A DNA stretch of 64,000 bases, taken from the NCBI RefSeq assembly GCF_032854445.1, contig NC_088301.1, forward strand, positions 28,134,402 to 28,198,401, written 5' to 3'. Origin of the DNA: Liolophura sinensis (taxonomy: Eukaryota; Mollusca; Polyplacophora; Chitonida; Chitonidae). How positions within the stretch are numbered: position 1 is the stretch's first letter; every line of letters starts with the position of its first letter. This document shows, one piece after another, positions 1 to 9,200 of the stretch. Both the position numbers and the translations under genes were made by a program. The notes under the pieces are model-generated. The model was not told the DNA's origin. It was given only the letters and a program-made list of their open reading frames with translations, and made no database searches.

Positions 1-640
1 AAAAATTGCAATCGGTCACTTTCGCATTTCAGAAGACCGCCATTTTTTTTTTAAAACAGAAATGTCGCCGGATCTCGCACTACACGGGAGCTGGGTGCTA
101 ATTTTCACTCAACAGCCTATGTTGTAACCTAGCGGCAGCATGCTTGCTACACTTAATATCTGTTTCATTGAAATTCTGCATTGGAAACCGTGTCCCCATT
201 CACAGTAACTTATAGTGAAAACAATGGAGAAACTGAAAATACGAAGTAAAAAGTATTACTTTGAAAGCTTGCCGTTTTATGGGTCGTGAAAAGCAGAAAT
301 TTCAATGGCCACTGTCAGCGAATGGGTGTTTTTTTGATTACGGCTGCTTTGTTGTGGCGAGAGTAGTGGTGCGTATCCCGAAATGCGAGTGTCGCTTATA
401 AAATAAAATATACCCATGTGATGTGATCTACCCGGGCCCCCAATCCCAGCTCTAACATGTGCTTTATCCGAAATTTGCCTCTCAATCAGCAAGAGCAGAA
501 CAAGGGAAATAACCCAGCTTCAAACACACTTCGGCATATGATGCATCGTTATAACATCAGTACCCAACAATATGTGGAGAGCCTGATCGCCTTTGTAGTA
601 GATACATGTATCGATGAGGCAAACTCGTTTTCAATAGTAT
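1..640. other. Unassigned sequence left of the Gypsy element
   Basis: I see no exon, RNA gene or recognisable repeat here. The conserved integrase similarity of the neighbouring element stops near 690, and no long terminal repeat can be made out in this stretch. The short open frames lack any family signature. Confidence 0.5.
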
Positions 641-649
641 AAAACTTAC

Positions 650-1051
650 AAAATTCTTTGTGACCTTCAGATTTTCCCATCCCCCCAAAAAATAAGACGG
701 CAACAACTACTAACAAGTACTTGAACCCGCCTATAGCTTTTTCCACATGGACAAAGTCAATGCACACCAGTTCGTATGGTGAGCTCATCACAATTGGTTT
801 GAGAGGTTCTCGAGTAGCTTTATTTGGCACTTTGTTCTCGAGACACTGTTGACGTAATGTTCTACCTCAGCCGCCATCTTAGGCCAGTAGAAGCGCTCTC
901 GTATCAGTGACATCACTCGTTCAGCGTCCATGTGTCCCATATTGTCGTGCAGTTCTTTCATAACACGTATTCGCCACTTCTCTGGAAGCACAATCTGTTC
1001 TGTTCCTCCAGGTAACGTGTTCTTTCTCACCAGCACGCCCATTTTCGTCAA
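650..1051 (-). pseudogene. Integrase fragment of the Gypsy element
   Basis: The zinc-binding head is visible at 788-1051, with LHDNMGHMDAERV, RERFYWPKM and a distal Cys. One Cys of the HHCC set appears replaced. It runs into the catalytic core at 549-830: PYELVCIDFVHVE contains the first catalytic Asp (756-758). Similarity ends after YLLVVV, and the second Asp and the Glu of the DDE triad are absent. The element is truncated here. Confidence 0.85.
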
Positions 1052-1251
1052 AGCTCAGCTTGCTGAATTCTTTCAGCAGTTGTAATGGTACTTTCGCCTG
1101 ATTGAATGAAGGGCACCTACCAGTTTTGACATGCGGTATCACAACACCAATGTCTTCATCGCCCGTCTGCGCTTTAACAATCTCTTGCAAGGGTATTCCT
1201 TGCAAAGGTGTACCACAATCGGGCACCTTAAACTCTGCCACAAGGTTCAGG

Positions 1252-1976
1252 TCAAGAGACAGAAGCGATTAGAACATTGTTCGGACGGGTTGCAGTATTT
1301 GCACCTCTAATGATAGCTTGCAAGGCATCCTGGGCGATGACTGCGAGATGTTTCCTGGCTTCATTGATACCAAGAGGCATCCTTGAAAGCCCATCGGCAT
1401 CACAGTTTGTTTTACCTGGTTTATACGTTATTGTGAATTCGAAGTCCGACAATTCAGCAACCCATCTGTACCGTGTACTGTCCAGTTTGGCACTTGTTAA
1501 GATATAAGTCAATGGGCTGAAAACCTCAAATCCAGGAGAGTAATATAGGTAAACACGGAATCTCGCCCATTTGCGGGCTAGGAACTCTAATTTCCCCGAA
1601 TGCAGGTAGTACATCTCTTCTGCAGGATTTAACGTCCTCGACAACGAACTGCGAACTGTCCATTGACCCTCGTTTGGTATAACACAGCTCCTAAGCCCGT
1701 CTGTGCTGCATCCACATGAAGAATGAACTTCTTACCAAAATCTGGGTACGCCATGACATGTTCGGACAGCAAATCATCAACCAGTTCATCTAGTGTTTCT
1801 TGATGTTCTGCAGTCCACTGGATAGTTTGTTTAGGATTTACTAGGGCGTATTTGGACTTTTTACACAGTTTTGACATCTGAAGGGAATCCTTCCTTTTCA
1901 AGAGATCATACAGCACTTTCGCTCGTCTAGAAAAGTTGGCCAAGTATTTCCGGTAATATCCGAGGAAGCCTAACAT
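1252..1976 (-). pseudogene. RNase H domain of the Gypsy element (frameshifted)
   Basis: Two open pieces belong together. 1629-1976 begins with the RT thumb-connection signature GFLGYYRKYLANFS and reaches the RNase H start (ILHVDAA, catalytic Asp). 1252-1644 carries the end of the domain (LTYILTSAKLDSTRYRWVAE) and the linker to integrase (YKPGKTNCDADGLSRMP). A frame change near 1640 separates them. The usual TDNxPLTY stretch is eroded to a form lacking the Asp. Confidence 0.88.
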
Positions 1977-2092
1977 CTGCCTCAGCTGTCCTACCGTCTG
2001 TGGAGGCGTGTCTTTGAGTTTTCACACAGGCTCTTTCTCAGCCGGGTCCACCCGATAGTCATCCCTTGACACCAGGTGGCCAAGATATCATC

Positions 2093-2917
2093 TCACACTT
2101 CTTTGGTTTCAGTTTTATTCCTCTGTCCCTGAGCCGGCGAAGCACTTGTATAGTGTGCTGAAGGTAGTCGTCGAGGGTATCGCTGAAATACGAGTACATC
2201 GTCTAAGTAGGGAATACAGATCTTGTTCCCCAGGTCATTAAGGATTTCCTCCATAAAAGATTGAAAGACGCCTGGCCCACCAGAAAGGCCGAAGGGAATC
2301 CTATTCCATTCGTACAGTCCCCAAGGACTAATGAATGTCATGTACCGACACTCTTCCTTTACAAACCCTTGATGGTAGGCTTTCCCTTGATCCAGTAGGG
2401 AAAACCAGCATTTCCCGCCTAAAGTGTTCAAGGCATCCTGAATTCTTGGGATTGGCAGTCTCGCCGGAACAGTCTTCCGATTTAGCTTCCGGTAGTCTAT
2501 ACAAAAACGCAGAGAGCCGTCCTTTTTCCGGACGCAAACCATTAGACTCGAAAACTGTGATTTACTTTTCCTTACCCACTCATTCTGGATCAGCGTTATT
2601 AAATAGTCCTTGACTTCCTGGTAGAGAGGAACCGGCAGGGATATGTAGTTCTGCTGAGCTGGTGAATCATCTGTTAACTTAATGTCTAACTGCAGGTCTG
2701 GGGCAAGGTCAATGTCATTTTTTTCCTTTGCAAACACGGAAGATTCTTTATACAACATTTGCCTGACTTTACCTTTCTGTTCTTCTGTTAGACAACTGTC
2801 TGTTAAGTCATTTGGCGGATGACACAGTGCCTTTCCATGATTATGTGTAACACCTGACTGTGAAGTTTCTACAGACTTTACAACATTTACGGGAATGACA
2901 GTTTGAATTTGATGCAA
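2093..2917 (-). pseudogene. Reverse transcriptase domain of the Gypsy element
   Basis: The 274-residue open frame carries the RT core: VRKKDGSLRFCIDYRKLN, a palm segment with LLDQGKAYHQ, IPFGLSGGPGVFQ, and the catalytic YLDD at 2198-2209. This is the best preserved part of the element and fixes it as an LTR-type RT of the Ty3/Gypsy class. The second palm Asp region reads LLDQ, where the family has a similar Leu-Asp. The frame is lost just after YLDD and the following thumb is scrambled. Confidence 0.92.
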
Positions 2918-3242
2918 TGTGCCAACATGGCAACCACCTTAATACTAACTTCTTGTGTTAACCCATTTGTTACAATTAAGTCAACAGCCACTCTGGTCCC
3001 TCTGTTAACAGTCACCAATGAACCATGAACCTGTACACCTTCAGGCCACACTTGTTCCACATTTAGCTCAAACATTACATCTAAACGATCATGGAGTATG
3101 GCTCTTGTGAAACATTTCATTACAACAGTCTCTCCGGCTGACACTTTGTAGCTTTTTCTACCTGTAGTTACAAAGCCCAATTCTGTGCTTGTTTTATGAT
3201 TAATTAAGTTAACCACAGCAGTCAGTGTTCTCTTATCAACAG

Positions 3243-3544
3243 GGGGCCTCCGTGGCTCAGTTGGTTAGCGCGCTAGCGCAGCGTAATTACCCAAGAGCCT
3301 CTCACCAATGCGGTCGCTGTTCAAGTCCAGCTCATGCTGGTTTCCTCTCCGGCCGTATGTGGGAAGGTCTGTAGCAAACCTGCGGATGGTCGTGGGTTTT
3401 CCCCGGGCTCTGCCCGGTTTCCTCCCACCATAATGCTGATCGCCGTCGTATAAGTGAAATATTCTTGAGTACAGCCTTAAAGACCAAATAAATAAATAAA
3501 TGAAGAAATACATAAATAAAAAAATGAATAACTAAATAAATAAA
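3243..3544 (+). mobile_element. Full-length SINE-1 copy nested in the Gypsy element
   Basis: This copy has a tRNA-like head (A box near TGGCTCAGTTGG, B box near GTTCAAGTCC), a body containing CACCATAATGCTG and CGTCGTATAAGTGAAATATT, and an A/TAAA-rich tail. It is flanked by a perfect 14-bp target-site duplication (3229-3242 and 3545-3558, TCTCTTATCAACAG). It interrupts the protease-RT spacer of the Gypsy element and so is younger than that element. It serves as the reference copy for SINE-1 in this window. Confidence 0.95.
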
Positions 3545-3559
3545 TCTCTTATCAACAGT

Positions 3560-3910
3560 GAGTAAACCTGACTGAATCAAATTAATCTTAAAGTCAAGTC
3601 CAGTTTTACGACTGTTGTCCAGATAGAATTTGATCACAATACATCCTATAATAGGCTCACTCATACCCTTTACATGGGAAACCAGGAAAGGGACACTAAG
3701 TTTCTGACTGCTATTGTCTACTACTAAACGAAAGTTTATTGGGAGCCAACCATTGAATGGGGTATTGATCCCATTAGCTGCTGATACTGTTAAATTACTG
3801 TCTCCAAGGATATCTGCCATAGGTTTTATTTCACATTGAGTTAAGTGTTCTTTAACCCAGAGAATTGGCAAGACACGCCTGTGCCCCAGTGTCCCACAGA
3901 ACTTTTTTTC
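3560..3910 (-). pseudogene. Retropepsin-like aspartic protease of the Gypsy element (broken)
   Basis: The active-site triplet Asp-Thr-Gly followed by Ala is encoded at 3885-3893, preceded by Leu-Trp as in many retrotransposon proteases. The rest of the domain, with a hydrophobic second signature (IIGCIVI), is open over 3560-3871 but in another frame. A one-base shift near 3855 therefore separates the catalytic Asp from the body. The protease would mature the polyprotein; this copy cannot. Confidence 0.8.
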
Positions 3911-4031
3911 ATTCTAAAGTACACAGCATTTTACACCTGTTGCCAACTAAATTTATCATCTGTACTTGAGTTCTGCTAGTTGGTTCTGGCCGTAAACAAT
4001 CTCGTGATTTTTCCATTGGTTGAATGGCTGA

Positions 4032-4148
4032 ACACACAGGTTTATGACTTGGCCAATGTACTGTCAGACAGTCTATTGAACAGTATGCGACGGAATTACA
4101 TCCGGTACACTGCAACACCTTTGTCAGCATTTTGCCACACTAAACACA
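4032..4148 (-). pseudogene. MYND-type zinc finger inside the Gypsy polyprotein
   Basis: Directly after the gag knuckle the minus strand encodes a full MYND pattern: a first Cys pair, a second pair CTGC, then YC-x3-C, HW, H and a last C. A TAG at 4140-4142 falls between the two Cys of the first pair, so this copy is broken. MYND fingers are normally protein-interaction modules of cellular proteins. Here the finger lies between the nucleic-acid-binding knuckle and the protease. It may be an ancestral part of this lineage or a captured host domain; other copies would decide. Confidence 0.75.
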
Positions 4149-4199
4149 ATCTGGTGGGGATCGATTCCTGGTCATCATTCTCCCCTCTGTGGTGACCTG

Positions 4200-5410
4200 T
4201 TGTCGTTTCCCGAACGGTTTCCCTTTCCTACACGCTTCCTAGCTTTACATCCAGCCTTGAAATGTTCCTCTGATGCACAAATAAAACAGTGGTTACATTT
4301 CTCTGCACCAGATTTTCTGCAATGTTGACAACCCCTTTTGTCTGACGCTTGGCAAGTTCTCTCATAGCCATAACCTCTGTTTTTAACAAAAATCTGTCAC
4401 GAACAAGATCAGTCACATTGTCTACTGCATCACCGGTTTTTTGTCCATCTGCCTGTGCTGAGTGTACTCCGGCCTTCTTGATTTTTACTGTCCCACTTAT
4501 TGTTTGTCTCTATTCATACGCAGACATGGACTTTGTAACTGCATCAACAATTTCTTAATCTGTTGGGTTTCCCTCCAACAACTCCTTCATGTCCTGACTG
4601 ACAGCCACATCCCTCAGGCCAGTATGGATAGAACGCATTGTCCTTCTTCGCACTAACAGAGGGTCATACATCAACCCGGAATCATCTTCTCGTGACGCAA
4701 AAACAACTTTTTGTCCCAGGTCCAGGACCTAAGTCTAAGGAGCCTTCTTTGGTGTCTTGTGAGGCTTCACACAACAGTTTATACAAGTCTGTAGCTGAAT
4801 CTTCTTCGAGCTATCGTCGGAGCAATTTCCTTAACACAGGCAAGTCCAGATCTGTTTTCCCTTGGAGATAACTTCGAAGCCGCTGTGATGGGTGGATTGC
4901 TGTCACGACTGCATCAAGAATCTCTTCTTCACTCTACCCCTTCAGTTCTGCGGCTTGTAGCTGACGTATCACATTAGCAAAACTGATACCAGCTGATCAA
5001 TTTATTTGTCCACTGAATTTCAAGTCCTTTTTGAAAACCTTGTGGCTGTCAGCTGACTTGTCATCAGCGAGAACTTGTTTGCTACCTTTCATGGCTGTGT
5101 TCAAAGTTTTGAGTAGCTAGTCTAGACGTGGTGGTCTATCTCCCTCATCTGCAGAGCATACGGCTATGTATTTTTCGGTAGCGCGTAGCCACTCAGTTTT
5201 TCCACTGTCTTCTAATTTCACAGGAATCTTCAGCTTATTGATGGAATCAAGTAGTTTTTCTGGGGCCTGTTGGTACAATAAACCCTTAATCTCGAACTCG
5301 GTCTCCACAGAACCCATGGAGACCGAGTGCCCCACTACCGCTGACTGGCACACATTCGTCTTATCCTGGCAAGCTCGCCAAACTGTTGCCCTTCCTATGG
5401 TCTGGCGCAA
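4200..5410 (-). pseudogene. Gag region of the Gypsy element (broken)
   Basis: The 5' part is open over 5117-5410, giving a charged, helical-looking 97-residue segment with no catalytic motif, as expected for a capsid. It continues through several frame changes to an open piece at 4228-4416. A CCHC zinc knuckle follows at 4247-4288 with spacing C-x2-C-x4-H-x4-C, the usual nucleic-acid-binding module at the end of gag. The knuckle is in a different frame from the preceding 4228-4416 segment, so at least one indel separates them near 4335. The gag assignment rests on position and the knuckle, not on capsid sequence similarity. Confidence 0.75.
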
Positions 5411-5412
5411 TG

Positions 5413-5490
5413 TAGGACTAACACACAGACGAGACGAGACAAATTATTTAGATGGCATAGAACTTTTACTGGAAGATGGCGGGCAGCCGT
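5413..5490. repeat. Direct repeat, left copy (partner 5842-5918)
   Basis: About 75 bp at 5413-5490 recurs imperfectly at 5842-5918, offset 427 bp. The shared core includes ACAGACGAGACGAGACAAA followed by TTATTTA and TGGCATAGAAC. The left copy overlaps the 5' edge of the gag reading frame. The pair could be a remnant of the element's terminal structure or an unrelated local duplication. Confidence 0.7.
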
Positions 5491-5841
5491 GTTTATGTAC
5501 ACCCGTTCGAACACTGACTGAATTAAGTTACTTTGTTACACACGTAAATACTCTTAGCTCTTAGGGTTACTTGTATCATAAATACAAATGCCTCAAAAAC
5601 TATGAAATCTGCCATACTAGTGTACCATTATACCTCAGACTAATTCTAGCAAGGATCTAACGCTCTTGGGCTTGGAACAACAACAACAACACCTTGCTAA
5701 ACAGTAAGCGAACATGCACTTTTAGATTTACGAACTATGCTACCCGCATTATATCAGTTTTTATAGATCAGCTAGGAACTACAACACAACGAGAACTAAA
5801 TGGCGTATTTCCGAGCGGCAGATGGCCTCTGAATCTTACCA

Positions 5842-5918
5842 GTAGGCTAACACAGACGAGACGAGACAAATTATTTAAAGTGGCATAGAACGTTCAATGG
5901 AAGTTGGCGGACAACCAG
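5842..5918. repeat. Direct repeat, right copy (partner 5413-5490)
   Basis: This is the second copy of the 75-bp repeat, between the Gypsy element and the first TRPA1 exon in the window. Its flanks do not match those of the left copy. Confidence 0.7.
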
Positions 5919-6086
5919 TCTCATCCTCCCGATCAACCAATCAGAGCGATCGTTTTGCACAGTGTGAATGCACATGTTGGGGATTCCCTTCCGGTGTAAC
6001 ACCTAAGAGTTATGTCCCTTAGAAGAACATTGCTAATTACCTACGATCGCTACACAGATATGTTTCATGGTTGTCTCCCTCTACAG

Positions 6087-6287
6087 GGTGCTGATATCAA
6101 CTGTGAGGATAACCTTCACAGAACCCCGCTTATGACAGCAGCGGCCAAAAGTGGCTGGAACACCGTGCGCTACCTTATACAGAGAGGCGCTCAGGTACAC
6201 CTCAAAGATGAGCAGAGTAGAAACTTCCTGCATCATGCCATTAAAAGTGGCGGCAGACTTCACCAGTTCGGGTATGACCTTATCATA
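6087..6287 (+). CDS. TRPA1: TRPA1 exon a: ankyrin repeats
   Basis: The acceptor is CTCTACAG before 6087 and the donor is GTAAGTAT at 6288; 201 nt, phase 0 to 0. It encodes an ankyrin repeat starting GADINCEDNLHRTPLMTAA and the next (LIQRGAQVHLKDEQSRNFLHH). An upstream in-frame ATG at 6012 lies in intron sequence and is not taken as a start, because the TRPA1 family continues N-terminally. Confidence 0.92.
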
Positions 6288-9200
6288 GTAAGTATATGTC
6301 TGATAGAGGCTAGTAGTCAGCTAAATTTATTGACGAATTGTTTATTATAGTTCATTTCATTTAGCGAGTCGCCTATTAGCTCTCTGCAAAATCAGCCATA
6401 CTCGCTACCAAAATTGCCTTTAGTCAGTGACATGTAGCAACCCAACCTCTACACACGGACATGTTGGAAGCCATTGGAAGGAAAATGAACTTAGCAACAC
6501 TTTTTCTAATTCATAATGTTAAAAGTCCATAAGCTCGATTTCGATTTCACGAACCCATTGCCTCGGGTTCAATGTGTTATCGACAAACTGTATACCCTGT
6601 TAATGACACTGCCATAATTGAAATTGTTTACACGTTTTAGTGTGATATAATCCTAATAAATGAATTGTATGTTATCTCTTGTAGTATATGATCTCAAGGC
6701 GGTGTGGATTTGGAGATGGATGTTAGGAAATTAAAGCCATGTAGTCTATTCAGTAGTGTAGACTGTTACTGCGTGGAGTCGGTTCTCTCCGCTTGTTGGT
6801 GCAGCCATTGTAAAACCAATTACTCTCCACGCTCATTTCCCAGCATGCAACTTGCTTTTTAAATAGTTATAACGTCACCCGGGTCAATGACTTCTTGGTG
6901 TCGAAACTAAGCTTAATGAGTCATAACTAAGCTTTATGAATTAGAAATAGTATTCCAACTGCGTTTTCTTTGTTCAACATGTCAATGTGTAGAGCTTGTG
7001 TGGTTACGTGTCACTGGTTAAATGCAATTTTGGTAGTTAATATGACTGATTTTACAGACAGCTGAATATAGGCGACTCGATAAAAGAAATAGAATACAGT
7101 CTCCTAGAGGCACTGACGAGTACTTGGTACATGGCTTTATCGTGACAAGATACAGCTCAAGTTGAGTTTTGTCCACTATGGGCAAAATTATGGTAAATCA
7201 TTCACGCAAGACTTACTGATAAAAATAATGTTAGTCTGACGATTATCGCAATACCTCTAAAGCTATTCTATTGTAAGCTTTCGATATTTGCAAGAGAAGA
7301 GAAAAACATCGTGAACGGCGAAGAACGATAAATGATCAAATTCTTAGATGACTTAACTCTTAGCAGTTGTACAGTTACATTGTGACTAAGAAGCAAGGGA
7401 ACTGGCACATAGGTGACCACAGAACTGAGATCTGTCCTGTTCTTCCTGGCTGATAGCTTTACAGAAATACAGACCTGTCCTCTCCCAGTTACTTACCTGA
7501 AACTCCTGGTCTTTGTAAGTGTCCTGTCCTCAACATGCCAAAGCTGTACCCTACAATAACAGGTTCCTTTAAATCTACAGGAATTCATACAACCTATTTG
7601 CGCGAATAATCATGACCATAACTTCACAATTAACACAGATGTCCCTAATACAATGACAGCAAGCCAATAGAGTGAAACCAATAATATGTACACCATTAAA
7701 AGGACGATAGACAGCTTTGCGTGAATTTCAAATTGTGTTCTAATAATGAACGCTAGGAACTACAAGGAACTATTGTGAAAAAAAGATGATCTTAAGTTTT
7801 GGAAGAGCACCCGAGTCCTCGTGACGTGTTCACGTGATTCCACAACTGGGGATATATGAAGTTCTGATATTGTCTAAGCGATTGCATCAGTTACATTTGT
7901 GTTAATTGCGATATTATGGTTTTTATGAAGTGATATGAATTCAAAATTGAATCAAAGTCACTGGAAACCGATTTCGTCGGATGCAACTTTGTCACTTCGG
8001 GGACAGCACAGCGACACTGCCGAGTTCCAGGTGAGGGAATCTAATGATTCCGGGAGGTTAATGTGGAAGCTGAGCTGATATCATGGGCAACTGATCCCAG
8101 AGCTAAGGCAACAAGAACCTGTGTTAAGTTTTTGATGGTTCCCTTGTTTGCAGTACAGTATGTGTGTATACATTGGGTTTACGACGTACTTAAGATTTTT
8201 TTCAGTCATAGGACGACGAGGAGTCATTAGGTGTGTGTACATATAGTTATCTTCTTGTGGCAAGGCGACATAGTGCTGCTGCCACTGAGGTATGATGTCA
8301 AAAACAATAGACATGACACCTGAACCACTCACATCATGCTAACATACAGGACCAACTAGTCATTTTCCCTTGCTCTAACCCCTCAGTGTTGAGGATAAAG
8401 TGAGGCAGCAATGAATGCCATTCTTAAAGTCTTTGGTAAGACCCGATCTCAGGTCCCCCGACTTGGAGGCGGGCGTTTTAACCATTAGGCCACCTGAGCA
8501 GTCACGATTGAAGTGGATTCCCAAATATGACAAGATCGCTTGGTTAATCCATGACTTGGTATGGTGCCGTTTGGTTACTTGCATAATTGCTTCCTCGAAT
8601 TTTATGACCAAGCTGAATTACGTGTATTAACGACTTGTATTTGCATTCGTTTGAAGCAGAATGTGAAGAATTTACTGAATGAGAAGGACGATTTAGGATG
8701 TACACCACTCCATTACGCTTCCAAAGAAGGTTACCTCTCAGCCATTGAAGATCTCATCAGTCTAGGCGCCATGTTGAATCCGAAAAACAACGAGCGTCAA
8801 TCTCCTTTTCATTTCGCTGCCAGGTAACATAAAATGTTGTTTTCTCTTACTGTGCAGAAAGGAATGGCCGTTTGCTAATTTAACAATCTTTTGGAAGGGA
8901 GTGAATGCCTCATTTATTGCATTCAAGTTTATTTTTATCGATAAAAAAAACACACACTTGAAAACAAAATTCATATGTATAAAGAAGCACATGGTTATTT
9001 CACTCATCTTAGATTACAAATCGAAAGGGACATAATAAGCTCTCATCAACATTTATGATCACTGGAGAAAAATTAACTGATAGTGTCAAAATAGCAGAAA
9101 ATTTAATGAATATTTCAGATCACATGTCAGCGATCTAGCTTTGAAAATACCACCGCCCAGAACCGGGCCCGATAGCACATTTGGTAGAGCGTCCACTTCG

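Larger units (their letters stand above)
640..5540 (-). mobile_element. Degraded Ty3/Gypsy-type LTR retrotransposon, no LTRs seen
   Basis: Read on the minus strand, the order is gag, CCHC knuckle, MYND-like finger, aspartic protease, reverse transcriptase, RNase H, integrase. This is the Ty3/Gypsy order, because integrase follows RNase H. The frame is broken many times: a frameshift ahead of the knuckle, a stop in the MYND finger, a frameshift just after the protease Asp-Thr-Gly, a SINE inserted between protease and RT, a frameshift in RNase H, and loss of the integrase after its first catalytic Asp. It therefore cannot move by itself. It lies just upstream of the first TRPA1 exon in the window, antisense to it, so it probably sits in a TRPA1 intron. 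Neither end shows a convincing LTR, so the element is truncated or its LTRs are too diverged to see by eye. Confidence 0.9.

Noticed and set aside
4349-5564. Plus-strand open frames over the gag region
   Set aside because: Antisense shadows of the Gypsy element.
6012-6086. ATG at 6012 as the TRPA1 start codon
   Set aside because: A clear splice acceptor at 6087, and the family needs several hundred more N-terminal residues.
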